NCBI GenBank assembly: GCA_030704615.1
Contig: CM060734.1
Span: forward strand, 32,006,042-32,070,041
DNA length: 64,000 nt
Direction: 5' to 3'
Source of the DNA: Takakia lepidozioides
Taxonomy: Eukaryota; Streptophyta; Takakiopsida; Takakiales; Takakiaceae
The translations under genes were made by a program, and so were the position numbers. Numbering within the stretch: position 1 is the stretch's first letter; every line of letters begins with the position of its first letter. Under the pieces are notes generated by a model. It saw only the letters and a program-made list of their open reading frames with translations, was not told the DNA's origin and ran no database searches. Positions 57,818 to 64,000 of this stretch are shown piece by piece.

Positions 57818-59216
57818 TGGTGTGGTTATCACCCCCTCAAAAACAACATCCCTAACTGATTTACTAGATGAATACTAGACTCTCCTAGTAACCTTTTTCC
57901 TAAGAGCTGGTGCGTGTTCGGTTCTTAAAGAAAGTGGAAAAGTGGTCCCTAATTGCCATTTGCTGGCCAATAATAACATTTTTTCTATCACATGACAAGA
58001 ATTTCAAGCACCCAACCTTTGATGAATCTTCATGACTAATCAGAGTTGGTACAGGGCCTGCTTTGAGAGCTATAAATAAGGTTTGCAATGGGGGATGCTG
58101 GAGCATCTGGTGTGGGGAAAAGTGTCTTATAAGGGCATCAAAAGAGATGGAAGTGGGCATGCTTTAGCCAGTTTTGTCGGATGGTGTGAATCAGACCATC
58201 CTATACATTTTCAGGCTGATCCTTTTGTGGCATGCGTAAAGAGAGGAGGTGCGCATAAAAGTCACTTCCAGGATATAGAGATGAGGCTTGTGACAATCAC
58301 ATGGCTTCTTTGCAGGCATCTGCAGGTGGGTTGTCCAGTTGTGAGAAGCTGAGCTGAAAAACTGCTGGTGGAAGAAAACCGCCTAGCCAAAGCCCTTTTG
58401 TACAGGATAGTCTTTTAGCAGCAATAGAATGTAATGACCACATCATCCTCTGGAGGGCTTGCTTCTCATCACTTTCTAATGCTCTGGACTAATTTGAACA
58501 GGAAAACAGTAACCTTCAAATGTGTAAATGCTATTGAAGGAACCTCTAGGGATGCTGTCAGCACAAAATTGCCAGTTTCCAATTCACTCTGGAAAATCAT
58601 CTTTCCACATTGTCTTAACTTGATGAGGTCAACATACATTATGCGAAATTTACTTTAAGCCTCTGCTTAAATAGAGAAAACTCTACAAAAATGCTGTGGC
58701 TGGCCGGCACATCAGCTAACCTGGTAAGAGATAACAAAAATGCCAAACCCACTGTTAGGAAATGAAAACATCAAGGCTAGTATGGTGTGGTAGTTTGTGG
58801 TAGTTTGGTCAGTGAGGTATGAATTTCCTTACAAATAACTACTTGCCACCATAAAACATAAGCGCGTACAAGCTGGCTGGAAGGCCAGGTAACAAAGCAC
58901 AAATCAGGTAACTAGTAGCTAAGACGATCCCTCTCTCTTAAATATCCACCCATCTCCCGCCTCTATTTATCCATGAGCTCTATGGCCTCAAGATCACGTA
59001 AAGTTCTTTCTTATGACTCTCTGGGAAAGTCAGTGAAGCAATCAAGAAAAAATTTACCTCTACCTAAAAATGCCATTTTCGCACTCCATTGAGATGGTAG
59101 TATGACACTATCGGCAGCTACCTATGAACGGTGTAGGTTACATTGGCAGTCCTGGAATCTCATGCCAATACTTTGGTCAACACTCAGATGCTCTATGACT
59201 GAAGTGTTTGCCAGTA
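57818..59216. other. Intergenic, no gene recognised
   Basis: Short frames at 58083-58352 and 58434-58658 lack recognisable motifs. The 3' flank of the Tudor-like gene should lie here. Confidence 0.45.
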
Positions 59217-59789
59217 TCCATGTGAAGGTTGTGCTTCCCCATGAATGGCTCTGTTAGGACTATTACTGCGTGGAACTGTCCTACAAACATATGACACAGC
59301 CCCTTTCTGCACGGCCAGGAGGATCAGGAACATCACCACAGATGCGTCACCCTTGCCCAATCACTAAAAGGGTGACCTACAGTGAAAACAGCCTCGTGTG
59401 CCACATCTATATTCAGTAGCCAGCTGCAGTCCAGTGCTTCAATCCATCTAGTATGATGGCCAATGTCAGCACCAATAAAACTTGGTCATGTGCAGCTGGC
59501 TATGAGAGTTGAGCCTGAGTTTCATACCCTGGTGGCTGAAAACATCATAAGACCAGCATTGCCGAAGGATACTACTCCCAGACTCTGCCCTCAAGGGTAT
59601 ATCACAGCCGCTGTAACCGGGCTCAGTCAATGAACACATCCCTCTCTGTCACTGTCTATACAGAAGGTGTGGCTGGTCAATGAAAGCATTAGGGGGAGGG
59701 TTAAGAGTCTCAGAACTGGACGATGTGCAAATATATGGAGCCATTTAGGTGCAAAATCATGGATATTTTTCCTTCTGTCTACTGTGAAG
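59217..59789 (+). repeat. Direct repeat of about 570 bp, copy 1
   Basis: It matches 63407-64000 over its whole length with small indels; for example GCACGGCCAGGAGGATCAGG and GGTGGCTGAAAACATCATAA occur in both. There is no long frame in common. It may be an unnamed transposon or a segmental duplication. Confidence 0.85.
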
Positions 59790-60145
59790 GACAAGGACCT
59801 AAATCATGCCTGCCAAAGCAAGTAGAGATCAGTATCTCCATCAAAGATACTCTCTTTGGAACACATGAGGATACTCATACCCTCAGGAAAGATGGGATTA
59901 AAATGTAGCAGTCTGAGAATCACCTTCTATACGAGGGAAAAGTCAGACTAGCTTACCATTTCAGGAGACCGAAAACTGCCGAAATCCCTCCTCTGCTGAA
60001 GAGCACCGTGGCTGCAACATTTTTCTTCCTCTCTCCAGAAGTTTTATTCGATCCTCCCCTTCTTCTCCCTCTACATAAATCCATAGATACGAAGCGACAG
60101 CAATCAGCCATTGGGTGAAGGGAGGCTCCATCTCTTACACCTTCG

Positions 60146-60451
60146 TCACTTCTTTTTTCCCTGTTTTCGGCGTATCACTTCTCCATCGTATTGTATCCCT
60201 TTCCCAGTATACACCACAGGAGGTTTAATACTTCTGATATGGGAGGCAAAATCCCCCACCTTCTGCTTATCAGTGCCCACACAGTATATCAAATTGGGCT
60301 TGAGGCAGAAAACCCGCACTGACTTCGGTGCGTGGAGATGGATGTCGTTTGAAAAACCCAACTTCAGTGACAAGATTGAGCCCTCTGGATTACATGCGGC
60401 TTTGAAGCCAACTCCAACAACCTTCAAAAGCCGAAAAAATCGAGCCTCCAT
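60146..60451 (-). CDS. RPL6: Mitochondrial ribosomal protein L6 (uL6m), nuclear-encoded
   Basis: A complete 101-residue protein starting MEARFFRLLKVVGVGFKAA and ending VIRRKQGKKK. The whole length matches the small plant mitochondrial L6 as I remember it: VRVFCLKPNLIYCVGTDKQK, then FASHIRSIKPPVVYTGKGIQ. It belongs to the large subunit of the mitochondrial ribosome, near the GTPase-factor site. Single exon, no stop or frameshift. It is shorter than bacterial L6 because plant mitochondrial L6 retains only the C-terminal domain. The larger plus-strand frame across it (60111-60506) is a shadow. Confidence 0.92.
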   Translation of the reverse strand: MEARFFRLLKVVGVGFKAACNPEGSILSLKLGFSNDIHLHAPKSVRVFCLKPNLIYCVGTDKQKVGDFASHIRSIKPPVVYTGKGIQYDGEVIRRKQGKKK

Positions 60452-61069
60452 AGCGCGCCTATGTGCGTCCTATGTCTCTCCAAGCCCTGCAATTCCTTGG
60501 CTTTGATTGTGATGCTCTACCTCCCTCCCTCTGCAAGACCTGAAATGCGATCAGTGGACAATGCGCGTCTCTCACTATTCATACCTCTCTCTACTGTCCA
60601 CAGACATTCTCTACTCTCACTCACAACAACTGGGTAGAATCTGGGAACCCTAGTCTAAGATTCCACCCTTTTTCAAAAGGGTTGGAGCCTGCTCACGGCT
60701 ACGTTTCTTCTCCATCTTCACATTCAGCTTCCTTGGTTCTCCATTGTAAGAGTCTTCTTATTACCAGTGCATTCTTGTCCCGGTCTAATTCCACAGTGAT
60801 GGTAGAGGCATCTTATGTCAGGAGAGGTAGGGGCAAATTTGGACACAAGCTCAGCGTTTAGCAGAACAAGCTTAAGAGCTGAAGCCATGTCTTTGCAAAT
60901 TCTTCATCCTGCTATGGTTTCTACAGTCGAATCAACAGTGACCACGATTATCACTATTACTTGCTATCCTGAAACTTGGTTGAAAGACCATTCTGCTCTT
61001 AGGTGCATTTTGCGAGGCTCAGATCTTTCTGGAATTTCTGCCAAATTTTAAACCCTTACGCTCTTTCTC
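60452..61069. other. Upstream of mitochondrial L6; no other gene recognised
   Basis: It should hold the L6 promoter on the minus strand. A plus-strand frame at 60815-61051 (78 codons) has no known motif; it could be an early exon of the SEN2-like gene but nothing confirms it. Confidence 0.4.
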
Positions 61070-61390
61070 TGTCCAGCTTGCATAGGGCGCAGCCGGGAAA
61101 TTGAAACTGAAGAACACTTCTTCTTCTACTGCCCTCTATACTACGAGATCCGTGGGAGATTCCACTGTTTATTCAGTGGAACCCAATCTCTCACTGAGGT
61201 CTTCCACTATGAGGATCAGAAATGCTTGGCAGCTTACCTGCACGAGGCCTTCACCCTTAGACAATCTCTAGAACATTAGTTCTCATTCTTTGGCTCTGGT
61301 TTTGTTTCCTCTCTCATGTTTTCTTCCATTTTGTCCCATAAGCTCTATGAGCTTTCCGCGGACGTTATAAAGCACCATTTCATTTCTTTT
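61070..61390 (+). mobile_element. LINE-B 3' fragment
   Basis: Encodes ETEEHFFFYCPLYYEIRGRF and the following residues up to the LINE-B stop, then the tail CATAAGCTCTATGAGCTTTC and (ATTTC)n. It is 5'-truncated to about 320 bp. Confidence 0.85.
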
Positions 61391-61559
61391 CTTTTCTTTC
61401 TTCTCGCAACACTTGTTGTCTCGTGCTACTATTTTTTGTTTTTTAGGCTTTCTGTGGATGATATGAAGTTCCCTTTCTATGTTTAGTTCTTTCTTTCTTC
61501 TCAAACAGATATGTTCACTTACGTCTGAAGGGGCGGTGATAGTCCTTAGCTACATAGAA

Positions 61560-63321
61560 TTTCCTATTGACAGAGATTGAATCACTAGTAAGTACTACAT
61601 CAAATCGTACTCCCAGCTTCTGGCGATGCTAGTCAACAGAGGTTTTGCAATCCCCTTCTTAGGTTGTGGAGGGTGGCACTTGCATAATGCGAACAGTGGC
61701 ATATGTGAAGGTTCACCAGAGATCTAAACTTGGACCATTCGGGGAGGCATAAATGTTTCAACTGGGTTTCGAAGAGGCATTATTTCTTGTGTTTGAGTTG
61801 AAGTGCATTTGCATCTACCAAAAGATCCCCCAGACTATGTAGCCTTTCAGGGTGCCATGTGGTGAATGCACTAGCTGCCCTTCTCACACTTTTGCTCTGG
61901 TCAATGGACTTCATTGGCTTCCTTTTTTCATTTCTCCAATCCACCAATGCTCTGGAGAATCGCTTTCTTTCCTATTACCAATGAATCCAGATGAGGTGGA
62001 CATCACGTCCAGACATGACCGCAACAGACTCATTAGGAGAGAGCTTATGGAATTACATGTCCAGAGAACTTGGAAGCTACCCAATCTCACAACAAAGCTC
62101 CACTTCTATCGAGAGACATTCTTGGTGCTCCGCGACAATAGAATCTTGAGACCAAATTACCTTTCAGCATCCTTATCTCCTTCCCTCCTGAGGGCATTGG
62201 GGCGGTTCAGGGTGGGTTCCCACAACCTACGGATAGAGAGTGGCAGATGGGAAAACCTGCAACGGGAGGACCGCCTATGTCCAGCTTGCATAGGGCGCAG
62301 CCAGGAAATCGAAACTGAAGAACACTTCTTCTTCTACTGCCCTCTATACTACGAGATCCGTGGGAGATTCCACTGTTTATTCAGTGGAACCCAAACTCTC
62401 ACTGATGTCTTCCACTATGAGGACCAAAAATGCTTGGCAGCCTACCTGCACGAGGCCTTCACCCTTCGACATTCGCTAGAACATTAATTGTGGTTTCTGG
62501 ACTTGTTCCTCTCTCATGTTTCCATTTTGTCCCATAAGCTCTATGAGCTTTCCGCGGACGTTATAAAGTACCATTTCATTTCATTTCCACTTCTGTCAAT
62601 TTTTGTCTATTCCTCCCAGTCCCAAGACTTTGAGGGCTCTCCCATGACCCTGCCAAGGCTGAACTCAATTGTTAACTGGGCAGGGGCATGAGGTGTTTGT
62701 GGAGGAGGTAAGGAAGAGCATGGAAAGCAGCAAGCAGGAGTTTGTGCAGCTGTACAGCGCCTGTTGCCAATTACGCGCCAAGAAATGGGTGGCTCACCCA
62801 GGCCTTCAGTATGGGGCTGATTTCATGGCCTATCGCCATCACCCAGCCCTCGTCCATTCAGAGTGGCAAATGGCAAACAATGTCTTATGTGTACATGATG
62901 TGCATAGCCTGTAGACTCCTGACAACTATTGCTGCTCTTGAAGAGGTGGCACCAACACAGCAAATCGTGATTAGTACAGTCAGGTTCTCTTTGCTAGGAA
63001 TTCTTACATAATTCTGTGGTTGTGCAGACATTGTTGCTACTGCACATCATCCCAGAGAGGGATGGCATAGATACATTGACTCCAAAGTACTTAGGGGAGT
63101 TTGCTGTAGAGTCTGTGGAAGTCCAACGTTGGTTCCCAGAGAAACATTATGGGGAGATTGAACATGTTGTCACTCGACATCAAGAGAGAGGTAGAGAGAC
63201 AGAGGAGGCCAGGCCAGGGTACTCCGTTCTGTTTCATGTCATGTATACACAGTCAATACTCGAAGCCACGTTGTACCAAGTTCTCAAGAATTCCAATGCC
63301 TTCAGACCAGTAGAGTTGTAA
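61560..63321 (+). pseudogene. SEN2: SEN2-like tRNA-splicing endonuclease subunit, probably damaged
   Basis: SEN2 is the catalytic subunit that cuts the 5' splice site of tRNA introns. Three coding pieces are visible. About 61625-61800 encodes LVNRGFAIPF and, after a one-base frame slip, FQLGFEEALFLVFELKCICI. 62684-62863 starts after CTGGGCAG and encodes LRAKKWVAHPGLQYGADF and YRHHPALVHSE, the nuclease core with the Tyr and His region. A frame change follows (DVHSL, then CRLLTTIA in the next frame). 63028-63321 starts after TTGTGCAG and encodes TLLLLHII and VEVQRWFPEKHYGE. The catalytic Lys normally just before TLLLL was not found. Two slips and the missing Lys suggest a pseudogene; sequencing error or unusual splicing is the alternative. 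Confidence 0.65.
61962..62588 (+). mobile_element. LINE-B 3' copy inside the SEN2-like gene
   Basis: It has an open frame to 62487 from FLLPMNPDEVDITSRHDRNR to TLRHSLEH, nearly identical to the LINE-B copy nested in LINE-A, then the tail and (ATTTC)n to 62588. It lies between two coding pieces of the SEN2-like gene, probably in an intron, in the same orientation. Confidence 0.9.
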
Positions 63322-63406
63322 ACTGAGTTTTTACGAGCTCTAGTCTCGAATTCGTTTATCAATGCCACAATGACAGTCCTTATATTGTCTTTGTGTTCAG
63401 TAGGGG

Positions 63407-64000
63407 GCATATGAAGGCTGTTCTTCCCCATGAATGGCTTTTTTAGATACAATTGCTACATGGGAACTGTCCTACAACCATATGAAACAGCCCTTTTCTG
63501 CACGGCCAGGAGGATCAGGTACATCATCATCAGAGATATGTCATCCTCGCCCAATCCTCAATAGGTAACTCTACAGTGAAAACAGCCCCCCGTGTGCCAC
63601 ATCTGTATTCAGCAGCCAGCTGCAGCCCAGTGCTTCAATCCATCTAGTATGATGCCAATGTCAGCACCAATAGAATGAAGTGTAATCAGATGGTCATGTG
63701 CAGCTGGCTAGGAGAGTTCAGCCTGAGTTTGCATACCCTGGTGGCTGAAAACATCATAAGACCAGCCATGCGGAAGGATACTACTACCAGACTCTGTCCT
63801 CAAGGGTATGTCACAGCTGCTGTTACCGCGCTCAGTCAATGAACACATCCCTCTCCATCACTGTCCATACAGCATATGTGTCTGGTCAATGACAGCATTA
63901 CGGGGAGGGTTGAGAGTCTCAAGAACTGGACGATATGCAAATCTTTGGAGACATTTAGCTGCAATGAAAACCATGGTTGATACTCCTGTCCACTATGAAG
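63407..64000 (+). repeat. Direct repeat of about 570 bp, copy 2
   Basis: Second copy of 59217-59789, still matching at the window edge (CACTATGAAG versus CTACTGTGAAGG), so it probably extends beyond. It follows the SEN2-like gene by fewer than 100 bp. Confidence 0.85.

Noticed and set aside
60111-60506. 131-codon plus-strand frame
   Set aside because: Shadow across the mitochondrial L6 gene, which is on the minus strand and matches its family over the full length.
1-64000. Bacterial-style operons, ribosome binding sites or attachment sites
   Set aside because: Gene content, introns and repeats are those of a plant nuclear genome, so such features do not apply.

Overview
This window reads as nuclear DNA of a land plant with a large, repeat-rich genome. 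Plant-type genes are present: a DUF688-family protein, a Tic22-like chloroplast-import-family protein, mitochondrial ribosomal protein L6 and a SEN2-type tRNA-splicing endonuclease. A minus-strand gene spread over about 19 kb resembles the centriole/basal-body coiled-coil protein CCDC57. If that call is right, the plant makes flagellated sperm (bryophyte, lycophyte, fern, cycad or Ginkgo grade). The species itself cannot be read from the sequence.

Layout. (1) 1-19.5 kb is a nest of retroelements. The outer element (Element I, plus strand, about 352-19535) is a decayed Ty3/gypsy element encoding gag, protease, a C5 cytosine DNA methyltransferase, reverse transcriptase/RNase H and integrase, with a PHD finger just after the integrase. 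It has been split by three later insertions: a minus-strand Ty3/gypsy element with two LTRs and a 4.2-kb extra gene (Element II, 3050-12555), a MITE-like insert (about 14306-15041), and a solo LTR with a perfect 5-bp target duplication (16690-17311). (2) 19.5-26.3 kb is gene-poor and holds tRNA-type SINEs and a 502-bp hAT-type MITE with an 8-bp target duplication. (3) 26.3-32 kb holds two convincing genes, DUF688 and Tic22-like. (4) 34-53.3 kb is the CCDC57-like gene, with short exons and introns packed with LINE copies, including a 5.6-kb LINE (LINE-A) interrupted by a second LINE (LINE-B). (5) 55.4-57.8 kb is a plus-strand gene ending in a Tudor-like module. (6) 57.8-64 kb holds mitochondrial L6, a SEN2-like gene or pseudogene with a LINE-B copy inside it, and two copies of a direct repeat of about 570 bp.

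The most notable system is Element I. It pairs a DNA methylation writer (C5 methyltransferase motifs I, II, IV, VI, VIII, IX and X in canonical order) with a histone-reader module (PHD finger, C4HC3) placed where chromoviruses carry a chromodomain. This suggests an element that once marked and read chromatin at its own copies. This copy is dead: it carries frameshifts and stops, and has been split by other elements.

Gene models rest on reading frames, splice-site consensus and remembered family motifs. No database search was possible, and exon boundaries are inferred.
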